Assembly (NCBI GenBank): GCA_025350145.1
Contig: JANXYH010000097.1
Coordinates: 1 to 36,011, forward strand
Source of the DNA: Burkholderiales bacterium
Lineage (GTDB): Bacteria > Pseudomonadota > Gammaproteobacteria > Burkholderiales > Burkholderiaceae_C
Length of the DNA: 36,011 nucleotides
Direction: 5' to 3'
The notes beneath the pieces were generated by a model that was given only the letters and a program-made list of their open reading frames with translations, was not told the DNA's origin and ran no database searches. Position numbers and translations under genes: made by a program. This document shows, piece after piece, positions 6,317 through 13,354 of the stretch; the first letter of the stretch is position 1; each line of letters starts with the position of its first letter.

Positions 6317-9147
6317 GGCGCGGTGTCTTCCGTGGTGGTGCTTGCTGTGGTGTTGGCGTTGGCGTTGGTGCTGGCGCCACTGCGGGCCCCTGCGCTGTCA
6401 AGCAATTGCAGGCCGGTTCGGCCGTCGTAGCGCCACCGCAGTCGGCGCGCCGGTTGGCCCGGCTGGTGCGGGGCCAGCGCCTCGCCGATCCAGCCCTCAG
6501 ATGACTCTGCCAACGGCAGCAAGATCGTCCACCGACCTTGCGCCGGCAGAGTGGCCAGCACAGCGCGTATTTCCGCCTCTTGGCCGAGGTCGGCGGCCGG
6601 CGCTGTGCTGGCGATCATTCGCTCGGCGATGCGCAGGCTGCTGTAAGCCCAGCCGTGCTTGCCGTCGACCCATGGCCGCAAGGTGTTGCCCTGCCAGCGC
6701 GCCAGCGTCACGGTGCTGCTGGCTTCGCCCAAGCGAGACGGGGTCTTGGCGTCAGCCCACCAGTCGATGCCCCCACGCAGATACCCCAGGTCCAACCTCA
6801 AGGTGTTGATCTGCGCCTGGGATTGGGCGGCAAACCCTTGTCCGAGTGCAACCAGGGCATTGGCATCCAGTCCGGGCGGGAAACTGACATTGGCGCCGAA
6901 CACGCCTTCGATCAGCGCCCTGGCGTCGTCCGGCATGGCGAAGCTGCCCAGCGCTGAGGCACCCTCTCCGCGCAAGGCCTTTGCGCTGCGCCAGTTCTGG
7001 CCATGGTGGGGGTACACCAACGCTGCCTTTGGAAACGCGGCCTTGTACCAATCGGCAGCGGGTTCTTCGGACCACGGTGGCGTCAGCACCCACAGCCATG
7101 GCCTGCCGCGTTGATCGGGCAGGTGTGGATCGGTCAATGGCGTGCCGTCGCCTGCTCGGCGGTGGCGGCGCAGGCGCCCGGCGCGCTGGATGATGCGGTC
7201 GATGGGCGCCAGGTCAGTGACGAGCAGATCGAAATCCACGTCCAGCGATTGTTCGACCACCTGGGTGGCGATGAGCAGCCGGCCAGCACGTTGCGCGGCG
7301 GTGCTGCAGGGTCCAAAGTTGGCCAGCACGCGATCCTCCATGTCCAGGCGGTCGCGCAGTGCGAAGCGGGCGTGGAACAGCAACAAGTCGTCCGGCGCCA
7401 GTTCGGCTTGGAACTGCCCAAAGGCAGCCAGCGCATCGGTCACGGTGTTTCGCACCCAGCAGACGCATTGGCCGGCGGCCAGCGCGGCGCGGATCGCTGC
7501 TGTCACCTCGGCCGGGTCGTGGCTGCTGCGAACCTGCACCAGGCGTTGCACGTCCGGGCGGGTCGCCACCGGCGTTTGCGCCAGCCGTGTCGGATCGCCA
7601 GCCGACCAGGTCGTGACCATGGGGTAGGCCTGGCCGGCGGCGGCAGGCACGCGCTCGCCAAGACCCTTGGCAAATGCGGCCAGCAGCGCCTCTTTGGTGT
7701 GCCCAGGCAGCGTGGCTGACAGCAGGACGGCGCTGCCGCCAGCCCGCGCGTGGAAGGTCAGCAGCACCTCCAGCAAGCCTTGCATATAGGTGTCGCAGGC
7801 ATGCACCTCGTCGATCACCAGTACCTTGCGCAACAGGCCCAGCAGGCGCAGCGATTGGTGTTTGCTGTGCAGCACCGCCAGCAGCACCTGGTCAATGGTG
7901 CCCACGCCGGCGGGCGACAGCAGGGCGCGCTTGTTGTGGTCGGCCAACCAGGCGGTGCAGCGCGCCGAGGCCGTGTCGTCGAGCTGGCGCGCATCGTGCT
8001 CGGGTGCGCTGGCGGGCAACACCGTGGCGGCGAAATCATCGACCAAGTCACGTTGGCCGTGCGCCAGCACCAGGCTGGGTTGATCGGCGAAGAGCCGCTG
8101 GTAGACCTGGGCAATGCGCCCGTACATCGCGTTGGCGGTGGCCATGGTGGGCAAGGCGATGAAGAAGCCATCGGCGCAGCCTGAGGCCATCAGGCGGTGC
8201 GTCAGCATCACTGCCGCCTCGGTCTTGCCGGCCCCGGTCACGTCCTCCAGCAGGTGTATCTGCGGGCCGACGGCCAAGGGCGCATCGGCGGCCCAACGCT
8301 GCAACGGGGACGGCGTGCCGATCTTGGTGAACAACTCGCTGAAGGGCACGCTGGCAACGGCGCTGCCAGGCACCACACCGCTGGCCGCGAGCGCGACCTC
8401 AGCCTGGCGGCAGGCATGCCGCCAGTAGTCGGCCAAGGCCATGGGCTGGTCTCGGTACTCGAAGAACAGCGTGTTCGAGCCCAGCCAATCTGCCAGCACG
8501 GCCAGCCCGGCCAGCCACCACGACAGCGTGGCGCTGGCGGCCAAGAAGCGGCCAGGGTCTTGCGCGGAAATGGCCAGCAGGAGTTCTGGCGGCAGAAATT
8601 TTTGCCGCATGGCCTCGAAAAATTCCAATACGGCTGCCCCGTCTTGCTGCTCGTCACAATGCTGACCCCAGAAGTCATCCTCTTTCGGTGGCTGTCCGTG
8701 GTGGCCGGTGCAGGCCCGTGCCCAGGCATCAAGTCCATCGGCAAAATCCTCCGAGCGGGGGCCGAACCAGGCGCCATCGATCACGCGATCGCGCAGCAAG
8801 TTCTTCCAGATCAGCATGCCCAGGCTGTCGTGCGTCAGCGAGTAGCGCTTGTCCGGATTGGGCGGCCGTCCGCGCAGGTGCGCGAAGACATCCCGGCACT
8901 GGCTTTGGAATGCCTCGGCAAATTTGCCCAGGTCGTGCAGAGCCAGCCAGAAGCAAAGCCAGGATTCGACTGCGGCGGGGGCCAACCCAAGCTCGCGGCA
9001 GAACATCGCGCGCAACGCGGGATATCGCCGAACGGTTGCCAGTCCAACCGACGCCACGTCGAGGCTGTGGTACGGCAAAAGGTGCCAGCGCGCGCCGGTT
9101 TCACCCGGCCGCGCCTTGCCCCAATACCCGAATCCAACTGACAGCAC
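6313..9147 (-). CDS. cas3: Cas3, type I-E HD nuclease and superfamily 2 helicase
   Basis: Cas3 is recruited to Cascade-bound DNA, unwinds it and degrades it. From the GTG at 9145-9147 the protein has 944 residues. The HD nuclease domain shows YWGKARP, H27 (LLPYHSLD), H71-D72 (ALHDLGKF), H106 (LTHDSLG) and H149-H150 (TGHHGQPP). The helicase has Walker A around K308 (VTGAGKTEAA), DEVH at 446-449, SAT near 477, and the late motif QVVEQSLDVDFDLLVTDLAPIDRIIQRAGRLRR. GTG was chosen because AGGGAG lies 6 nt upstream and the family begins near YWGK; a TTG 63 bases earlier has no such support. The C-terminus ends in an N/A/T-rich tail encoded by TTGGCG-like hexamers, probably dispensable. Confidence 0.97.
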   Translation of the reverse strand: MLSVGFGYWGKARPGETGARWHLLPYHSLDVASVGLATVRRYPALRAMFCRELGLAPAAVESWLCFWLALHDLGKFAEAFQSQCRDVFAHLRGRPPNPDKRYSLTHDSLGMLIWKNLLRDRVIDGAWFGPRSEDFADGLDAWARACTGHHGQPPKEDDFWGQHCDEQQDGAAVLEFFEAMRQKFLPPELLLAISAQDPGRFLAASATLSWWLAGLAVLADWLGSNTLFFEYRDQPMALADYWRHACRQAEVALAASGVVPGSAVASVPFSELFTKIGTPSPLQRWAADAPLAVGPQIHLLEDVTGAGKTEAAVMLTHRLMASGCADGFFIALPTMATANAMYGRIAQVYQRLFADQPSLVLAHGQRDLVDDFAATVLPASAPEHDARQLDDTASARCTAWLADHNKRALLSPAGVGTIDQVLLAVLHSKHQSLRLLGLLRKVLVIDEVHACDTYMQGLLEVLLTFHARAGGSAVLLSATLPGHTKEALLAAFAKGLGERVPAAAGQAYPMVTTWSAGDPTRLAQTPVATRPDVQRLVQVRSSHDPAEVTAAIRAALAAGQCVCWVRNTVTDALAAFGQFQAELAPDDLLLFHARFALRDRLDMEDRVLANFGPCSTAAQRAGRLLIATQVVEQSLDVDFDLLVTDLAPIDRIIQRAGRLRRHRRAGDGTPLTDPHLPDQRGRPWLWVLTPPWSEEPAADWYKAAFPKAALVYPHHGQNWRSAKALRGEGASALGSFAMPDDARALIEGVFGANVSFPPGLDANALVALGQGFAAQSQAQINTLRLDLGYLRGGIDWWADAKTPSRLGEASSTVTLARWQGNTLRPWVDGKHGWAYSSLRIAERMIASTAPAADLGQEAEIRAVLATLPAQGRWTILLPLAESSEGWIGEALAPHQPGQPARRLRWRYDGRTGLQLLDSAGARSGASTNANANTTASTTTEDTAP

Positions 9148-9190
9148 GTTCGCTCCCTGGCATCTTGTGCTGCCCACTCTAGACCCGCAC

Positions 9191-9209
9191 TGGCTCAAAA
9201 AGTGAGCCA
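9191..9209 (-). promoter_or_regulatory. Inverted repeat upstream of cas3
   Basis: TGGCTCA and TGAGCCA are separated by 5 bases (AAAAG on the plus strand), about 45 bases upstream of the cas3 GTG. This is the only clear dyad in the 190-bp gap before the operon. It may be an operator or a hairpin in the leader; on the minus strand the loop is CTTTTT. No convincing -35/-10 pair could be fixed, so the role is open. Confidence 0.4.
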
Positions 9210-9338
9210 ATCTGGCCAGCCGTCGAACAAATACTTTTGGCGCGCCGTCGAGCCGGCAAGCGATTCGCCTGGCACCACCGTTTGGCGAGTTCTAGGGCGC
9301 GTTTCCTTGTCGCTCGTGCACGGCGTCGCCCGCCGCCA

Positions 9339-10070
9339 TCACAGCAGCGGCTGCAAGTCCCTGCACCCGGCCAGGGCGGCCGCGTCTGAGTTCGCTGATT
9401 GCCACAAGGCGTTGGCCAGGCTGGATTCGCGCTGTGCGACCGTGGCCAGAAATTCGTCCGCGCCCTGCATCTGGGCGAAGGCGTCGAAGCCGCACTCTAG
9501 GAAGCGCTGCAGGGCTGACAACCCGGCCAGTTCGGCCGGCCGGCGCATCAGTTGCAAGGCCCGGCGCAGCGTCCGGCGGCGGGTGAGGCTGTCCAGCGAC
9601 CGGCCAACGGCCAGGGTCAGGTCCAGTTGCTGTTGGCGGGCCTCGGGCTGCGCGCAGGCGTTCCAGGCCAGGACGTAGTTCTCGCGGCAGATCGCGGCGC
9701 CGTTCGGCAGCTTGCCCGCCAGGCTGGTGTCGAGCTGCTCGGTCAGCGCGTGCAGCTTGACCAGTTGCTCGACCGTGACTATCACTTCGGTGGGAAACAG
9801 CCGAACCAGGGCGGGAACGACCTTGACGAACTGCGCGTCGCGGGCGCTGAAATCTTGCGCGCCGTAGAGCTCGTGCAGGAAGAACGCGGTGGCCGGGCCG
9901 TGGCGCGGCGATTGCAGCAGGTCGGCATAGCTGCGGGCGAAACGTCTGGCCTGGTAATCCTTCAGGGCCAGCACGCGCTGCTGCAGTCCGGGGTCGACTG
10001 CGTTGGCCTGGTGGCGCAGCCGCGCAACGGTGCTCAGGGCGTCGAGGATGGCGCTGGCGCGGTCGTTCAC
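9339..10070 (-). CDS. Conserved hypothetical protein of FFLxxLYG type, next to an HDOD gene
   Basis: From GTG at 10068-10070 the product has 243 mostly helical residues. It carries a conserved-looking core, RFARSYADLLQSPRHGPATAFFLHELYGAQDFSARDAQF, which I recognise as a recurring motif in uncharacterised Burkholderiales proteins; no function is known to me. No signal peptide or membrane segment is seen. It follows the HDOD gene on the same strand after about 60 bp that include a 28-bp tandem duplication, so the two are probably co-transcribed, and a shared signalling role is only a guess. The start is uncertain because the frame stays open upstream into the duplication. The stop is a TGA 190 bp before the cas3 start, making this the neighbour upstream of the cas operon. 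Confidence 0.75.
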   Translation of the reverse strand: MNDRASAILDALSTVARLRHQANAVDPGLQQRVLALKDYQARRFARSYADLLQSPRHGPATAFFLHELYGAQDFSARDAQFVKVVPALVRLFPTEVIVTVEQLVKLHALTEQLDTSLAGKLPNGAAICRENYVLAWNACAQPEARQQQLDLTLAVGRSLDSLTRRRTLRRALQLMRRPAELAGLSALQRFLECGFDAFAQMQGADEFLATVAQRESSLANALWQSANSDAAALAGCRDLQPLL

Positions 10071-10080
10071 GTCGGCAAGC

Positions 10081-10136
10081 CTACGCCAGGCCGGGTCCGC
10101 GACCTCACCTACGCCAGGCCGGGGCCGCGGCCTCAC
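10081..10136. repeat. Tandem 28-bp duplication spanning the HDOD stop codon
   Basis: Positions 10081-10108 and 10109-10136 are the same 28 bases with two differences (T/G and A/G). The right copy contains the TGA that ends the HDOD gene; the left copy repeats the stop region between the two genes. The unit is not a multiple of three, so it does not extend either protein in frame. It looks like a local slippage duplication. Confidence 0.93.
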
Positions 10137-10990
10137 CAGGCGTCGGCGGCTGGCAGGTCGAGCTCGTGCAGCAGTTCCAAGGCGGCAGCGTTGCGCAGGT
10201 TGAGCAAGGCAGCGACGGCGTCCAAGTCGTCCGGCAGGGCCGGGTTGTCCCAGCCCAGGGCGCTGTGGCGCGAGACCCTGACCGCCAGTTGCACATTGCG
10301 CACCTGGGGTGAGCCGCTGGCCTCGTCGCAGGTGCTGCTGACCAGCAGTTCAGGCAGGCGCCAGCGCTTCATCAGCGCCTGCTCAAGTTCGGCCAAGGTG
10401 ACGTTCAGCACCTCGCGCTGAACCTGCTGCGAGCGCAACTGCGGCTGCTGCCGTTGGCGCTGGGCGATGTCCAGGGCCAGCGCCGGGGCGTGCACCCACA
10501 GCAGCATTTCGACGAAGTCGTGCAGCAGCGCGGCTTCGTGCAGCACGGCGGCGTCGTGGTCCATGCGGTGGACCGCAAAGCCCAGCGAGAAGCGGGCGGC
10601 GCGGTGGGCGCGCCGGCCCACCGCGAGCAGGCCCTGCAATGCCTCGGGCCAGGCTTGCAGGCGGGTCTGGACGCTGGGCTGGTCGGCGAAGACGCGGAAA
10701 AACGGCGGGATGCCGATCATCACCAGCGCGGCGGTGACGGTCTCAACGTCGCTGCCCTGCCGGCCGCGACGCAGCTCGGCGACGTGGCGCAGCAGCTTCA
10801 AGGTCATCAGCGGATCGTCGGTCAGCGACTCGGCCAGGCTGTGGGCATCGGTGTCGTCCTCGACCTCGCTGGCGTCGGCGATCGCCAGCACGGTTGACTC
10901 GAACACCGGGATGTCACGCGCCTCGAACGCCGCCAGCCACCCGGCCAAGTCTGCGGGAGGGCTGCGAATGAAGGAGGGGTCGTTGGCCAT
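10133..10990 (-). CDS. HDOD-domain signalling protein
   Basis: HDOD domains are degenerate HD-fold modules in bacterial signalling proteins, usually lacking phosphohydrolase residues. The 285-residue product has the family run: an N-terminal helix (LAAFEARDIPVFESTVLAIADA), SLTDDPLMTLKLLRHVAELRRGRQGSDVETVTAALVMIGIPPFF, then HRMDHDAAVLHEAALLHDFVEMLLWVHAP. ATG at 10988-10990 was chosen over an upstream GTG at 11060-11062, which would add a P/R-rich tail; neither has a clear ribosome binding site. It is followed by the FFLHELYG protein on the same strand. Output partner and signal cannot be read from the sequence. Confidence 0.85.
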   Translation of the reverse strand: MANDPSFIRSPPADLAGWLAAFEARDIPVFESTVLAIADASEVEDDTDAHSLAESLTDDPLMTLKLLRHVAELRRGRQGSDVETVTAALVMIGIPPFFRVFADQPSVQTRLQAWPEALQGLLAVGRRAHRAARFSLGFAVHRMDHDAAVLHEAALLHDFVEMLLWVHAPALALDIAQRQRQQPQLRSQQVQREVLNVTLAELEQALMKRWRLPELLVSSTCDEASGSPQVRNVQLAVRVSRHSALGWDNPALPDDLDAVAALLNLRNAAALELLHELDLPAADAW

Positions 10991-11122
10991 GGTGCGCTGG
11001 GGTGGTCGCGGCGAGGAAAACGTCGGCCCGCTGGCGGTGATTTCGGCCCGCACCGGCGGCACTTGAGCGCTGCGGCCGCAGGAGCAGCCGCAGCGCAGGC
11101 AGTTCGGCCGGCCGGGCCGGCC

Positions 11123-11401
11123 TCACAGCCGGGTCACGCCCGGCAGATGGCCGAAATAGCAGCCGTCGACATACAGGGCACCCTCGGGCGCACCGGCTTC
11201 GGCGTAGAACTCCAACTCGGGCGCTAAGCGTCGTTGGGCGATCCGGCCCGCCTCGGCCAAGCGCCCGGCCGCCCGCGCCGACCGGGCCAGGCGTGCCAGC
11301 AGCCGGCTGGCAGCGCGCAAGGCCATGCCGGTGAACCTGCGGCCGGCGCGGTCTTGCGCCGTGAAGGACGGCCAGGCGGCCAATTCCAGAGACTTGTGCA
11401 T
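11123..11401 (-). CDS. Small conserved hypothetical protein (92 aa, LPGVTRL C-terminus)
   Basis: From ATG at 11399-11401, with GGAG 6 nt upstream, the product is 92 residues. It has an arginine/alanine-rich middle (FTGMALRAASRLLARLARSARAAGRLAEAGRIAQRRL shortened here: residues about 24-60) that could be an amphipathic or DNA/membrane-associating helix. The C-terminus, LEFYAEAGAPEGALYVDG and GHLPGVTRL, resembles a small uncharacterised protein I have seen in Burkholderiales. The Y/C substitution at YVDGCYFG is a difference I cannot interpret. It lies 71 bp downstream of the 60-residue basic protein on the same strand, so the two may form one transcript. Function is unknown. Confidence 0.72.
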   Translation of the reverse strand: MHKSLELAAWPSFTAQDRAGRRFTGMALRAASRLLARLARSARAAGRLAEAGRIAQRRLAPELEFYAEAGAPEGALYVDGCYFGHLPGVTRL

Positions 11402-11472
11402 GATGTGCTCCAGGTGCTGGGCAGCCTGTCCGGGCGCCGGGTTCGGCGCGGTTCGGAGCAGGCAGCCAGCCT

Positions 11473-11655
11473 TCAGGTGAAGGGAAAACGGTCTCCGTGG
11501 TGCCCGTGCTTCAGGCTGGCGCGCAGCGCCTGCTTGGCCTGGCGGCGCAGCGCGCCGCCAGATCGGCGGTGCGAGCCCGCCAAACGCATCAGGCTCGCGG
11601 CCACCAGCGGATTGCGCGGGCGGACACCGGGTAGGGTGAGCTTCTTGTCGGTCAT
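11473..11655 (-). CDS. Small basic conserved hypothetical protein (60 aa)
   Basis: ATG at 11653-11655 is preceded by a strong AAAGGAG at about 7 nt, the best ribosome binding site in this part of the window, which makes a real gene likely despite its size. The protein is strongly basic (RLAGSHRRSGGALRRQAKQALRASL in the middle, taken as residues about 25-48) and contains RNPLVAASL. This NPLVA...AGxHrks pattern recurs in short Burkholderiales proteins of unknown function. No membrane segment is seen; nucleic-acid binding is conceivable from charge alone. The gene-free stretch upstream contains a terminator-like hairpin and an AT-rich dyad that may hold its promoter. Confidence 0.75.
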   Translation of the reverse strand: MTDKKLTLPGVRPRNPLVAASLMRLAGSHRRSGGALRRQAKQALRASLKHGHHGDRFPFT

Positions 11656-11723
11656 GCAAACTCCTTTGGCTGGGGTGGGTACGCGGGGCAGGCGGGTTGA
11701 GACGAAGGCCGCCGGCAAAGCAA

Positions 11724-11756
11724 ACGGCCCGGAACGCTGGGTGCGCGCCGGGCCGT
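11724..11756 (-). terminator. Terminator-like hairpin on the minus strand
   Basis: Read on the minus strand, ACGGCCCGG pairs with CCGGGCCGT (9 bp, loop 15 nt) and is followed by TTTGCTTTG. This resembles an intrinsic terminator with an impure U tract. It could end a transcript from the HTH gene at 12056-12625, or act as an attenuator in a leader of the 60-residue gene. The loop is long, so strength is doubtful. Confidence 0.45.
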
Positions 11757-11933
11757 GAGGTCGAACAGGTTTCAGGCGGAGCTGGCTGGCCTGAAACGGT
11801 TTCTCACGCTGCCCGGCGGCGCGCCGGTACGGTGCATCTGGCCTGCCATCGCCACGGCGCAGCGCGGGTTCGGCGCAGCGCAGCGGTCAAGGGCGGGGTT
11901 CAAGGGCATGGCGGTTCTGGGCTGGATCAAGAT

Positions 11934-11967
11934 GCGCTCATGATAAACAAATCTTTATCTGTAGCGC
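11934..11967 (-). promoter_or_regulatory. AT-rich hyphenated dyad, possible operator/promoter
   Basis: GCGCT-N3-GATAAA-N6-TTTATC-N3-AGCGC forms a 34-bp two-part inverted repeat, 11 of 14 bases per arm matching, with an AT-rich centre that stands out in this GC-rich sequence. On the minus strand it overlaps a possible promoter: TTGCGC, 18 bases, TATCAT (5 of 6 to the -10 consensus). It is about 90 bp past the end of the HTH gene and 280 bp before the 60-residue gene. Binding by the neighbouring HTH protein is a guess. Confidence 0.45.
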
Positions 11968-12055
11968 AAGCACTTTTGCGTGTCGTTGCGGCGCGGCTGC
12001 AACACCCGGCCGCTCCGGCACCGGTTCTGGATTTCCGCTTTGGCCGGGCTTGGCC

Positions 12056-12625
12056 TCAGCGCTTGGGCTTGAGTGGCGCGACCCCGGCTTGACTGAGCGT
12101 CCACAACCGGCGGTCGTCCTGCGCGGCTGGCGGCGGCGCCTTGGCGTTCTGCGTCGGTGCGGACTTGCGCGCTGCCGGCGGCGTCAGCACCTCGCCGAGC
12201 AGGTCCAGCAGGCGTTGGCGGGCGCGCTGTGGATGGCGCCGGTAATAGCTCAGCACCAGGCCGACGATGAAGCGCTCGTCGTCGTCCTGGGCCAGGTGGG
12301 CGGGGCTGTCGGTTGGCACTGCCGGCGCGGCCAGGGCGGCGCCCGGCAGCAGCGATTCGGTCGGGCCGTGGGGCTGGTCCATCCATCCCGGCGGCTTCTT
12401 GCAGAGTTGCTCGAACTGCCTGGCCAGGCGCTCGCCGATCTGGCGCGATCGGCCCTTGATCTGGCTCCAGTAGCTGGGCTGGATCTGCAGGCGCTCGGCG
12501 AAGCGCCGCTCCAGTCCGCGCAGCGTTGCCGGGTCAGGCCTGGCGGCGGCGGCACGAACGAATTCATCGAACAGCAGCAGCGCGTTGTCCAGCCGCACCT
12601 GTGCCACCTCAATCACTGCTGCCAT
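12056..12625 (-). CDS. Lambda-repressor-like HTH DNA-binding protein
   Basis: From ATG at 12623-12625 the product has 189 residues. Residues about 8-75 form a helical N-terminal region containing a helix-turn-helix pattern, LERRFAERLQIQPSYWSQIKG followed by SRQIGERLARQFEQ, and then KPPGWMDQPH. This layout (WSxIK...IGxxLARQxE...KPxGWMD) is common in short Cro/C1-like regulators of Burkholderiales. The rest is a proline/alanine-rich linker and a helical stretch (DDDERFIVGLVLSYYRRHPQRARQRLLDLLGEVL) with a basic tail. The gene is divergent from the SRPBCC gene across 107 bp, where it may act. Targets are unknown. The start has no obvious Shine-Dalgarno; an upstream frame extension has no family support. 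Confidence 0.75.
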   Translation of the reverse strand: MAAVIEVAQVRLDNALLLFDEFVRAAAARPDPATLRGLERRFAERLQIQPSYWSQIKGRSRQIGERLARQFEQLCKKPPGWMDQPHGPTESLLPGAALAAPAVPTDSPAHLAQDDDERFIVGLVLSYYRRHPQRARQRLLDLLGEVLTPPAARKSAPTQNAKAPPPAAQDDRRLWTLSQAGVAPLKPKR

Positions 12626-12732
12626 CGCCGGATGATAAACGGGGCTTGCCCAACGGCTGGGCGGCCGGGCGGCTGCGGCTGTGCGATAACCCGGCCTGGC
12701 GCCGTGCCGTGACATGCCACTGGGGTCTGCCG

Positions 12733-13347
12733 ATGATCAAGCCCATGCAATCTGCCGCTCTGGCGCTGGCCACTGCGCTCGCGCCGCTGACCCTGCCTAT
12801 GGACGCGATGGCCGCCGAGCGGGCGCTGGACAAGGAGGTGGTCATTGCCGCCGGCCTCGACCAGGCCTGGGCGGCGTGGACCAGCCGCGAGGGCATCACC
12901 AGCTTCTTTGCGCCCGAGGCCGAGATCGATCCCCGGGTCGGCGGCGCCTTCCACATCCACTTCAACCCCTTGGCCGCTGCGGGCGACAAGGGCGCGGACG
13001 AGAGTCGCTTCATGGCCCTGCAGCCGCGCCAAATGCTGTCGTTCGACTGGAACGCGCCGCCGCACTTGCCGCTGGCGCGGGCCCAGCGCAGCTTCGTGGT
13101 GCTGCGCTTCGAGGTGGTGGATGCCAGCCACACCCGCCTGCGCATCCACCACACCGGCTGGGGCGATGGCGGTGAATGGGACAAGGCCTACCTGTACTTC
13201 GACAAGGCCTGGGAGAGCGTGCTTGGCAGCCTGCGCAAGCGTTTCGAGACCGGCCCGGTCGACTGGGCGCCCTGGCTGGCGCAGCTCAAGGCCATGGCGG
13301 CGGCACCGGCACCGGCACCTGTACTGGCACCGGCGGCCAGCCGCTGA
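12733..13347 (+). CDS. Secreted SRPBCC/AHSA1-domain protein
   Basis: From ATG at 12733 the product is 204 residues. Residues 1-27 look like a Sec signal peptide (hydrophobic run, DAMAAE cleavage region). The rest is an AHSA1-type START-like fold: VVIAAGLDQAWAAWTSREGITSFFAPEAEIDPRVGGAFHIHF shows the typical W-T--EG--sFFaP and G-F--- patterns, followed by LSFDWNAPP, FVVLRFEVVDASHTRLRIHHTGWGDGGEWDKAYLYFDKAWE. Such proteins bind hydrophobic ligands, and exported forms are known in many proteobacteria, but the ligand cannot be told. The C-terminus is an AP-repeat tail. It converges with the EF-G-like gene with 7 bp between stops and is divergent from the HTH gene. Confidence 0.85.
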   Translation: MIKPMQSAALALATALAPLTLPMDAMAAERALDKEVVIAAGLDQAWAAWTSREGITSFFAPEAEIDPRVGGAFHIHFNPLAAAGDKGADESRFMALQPRQMLSFDWNAPPHLPLARAQRSFVVLRFEVVDASHTRLRIHHTGWGDGGEWDKAYLYFDKAWESVLGSLRKRFETGPVDWAPWLAQLKAMAAAPAPAPVLAPAASR

Positions 13348-13354
13348 GGGCGAT

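Larger units (their letters stand above)
11656..12055. other. Gene-free stretch with a terminator-like hairpin and an AT-rich dyad
   Basis: No open frame here resembles a protein. The stretch holds the ribosome binding site of the 60-residue protein, a GC stem followed by a T-rich run on the minus strand (11724-11756), and an AT-rich inverted repeat (11934-11967). It may be the 3' end of the HTH gene transcript plus the promoter and leader of the small genes, or may encode a small RNA. I see nothing else in it. Confidence 0.6.

Noticed and set aside
9148-9210. An upstream TTG start for cas3 (21 extra residues)
   Set aside because: The added residues match no Cas3 N-terminus, and the GTG at 9145-9147 has a good ribosome binding site right before YWGK.
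1-9338. A CRISPR array next to the cas genes
   Set aside because: No regularly spaced 28-29 bp repeats were found in the window. The array is expected beyond cas1/cas2, off the left edge.
10081-10136. The 28-bp duplication as a target-site duplication or short CRISPR
   Set aside because: The copies are directly adjacent with nothing between them, so they neither flank an element nor enclose a spacer.
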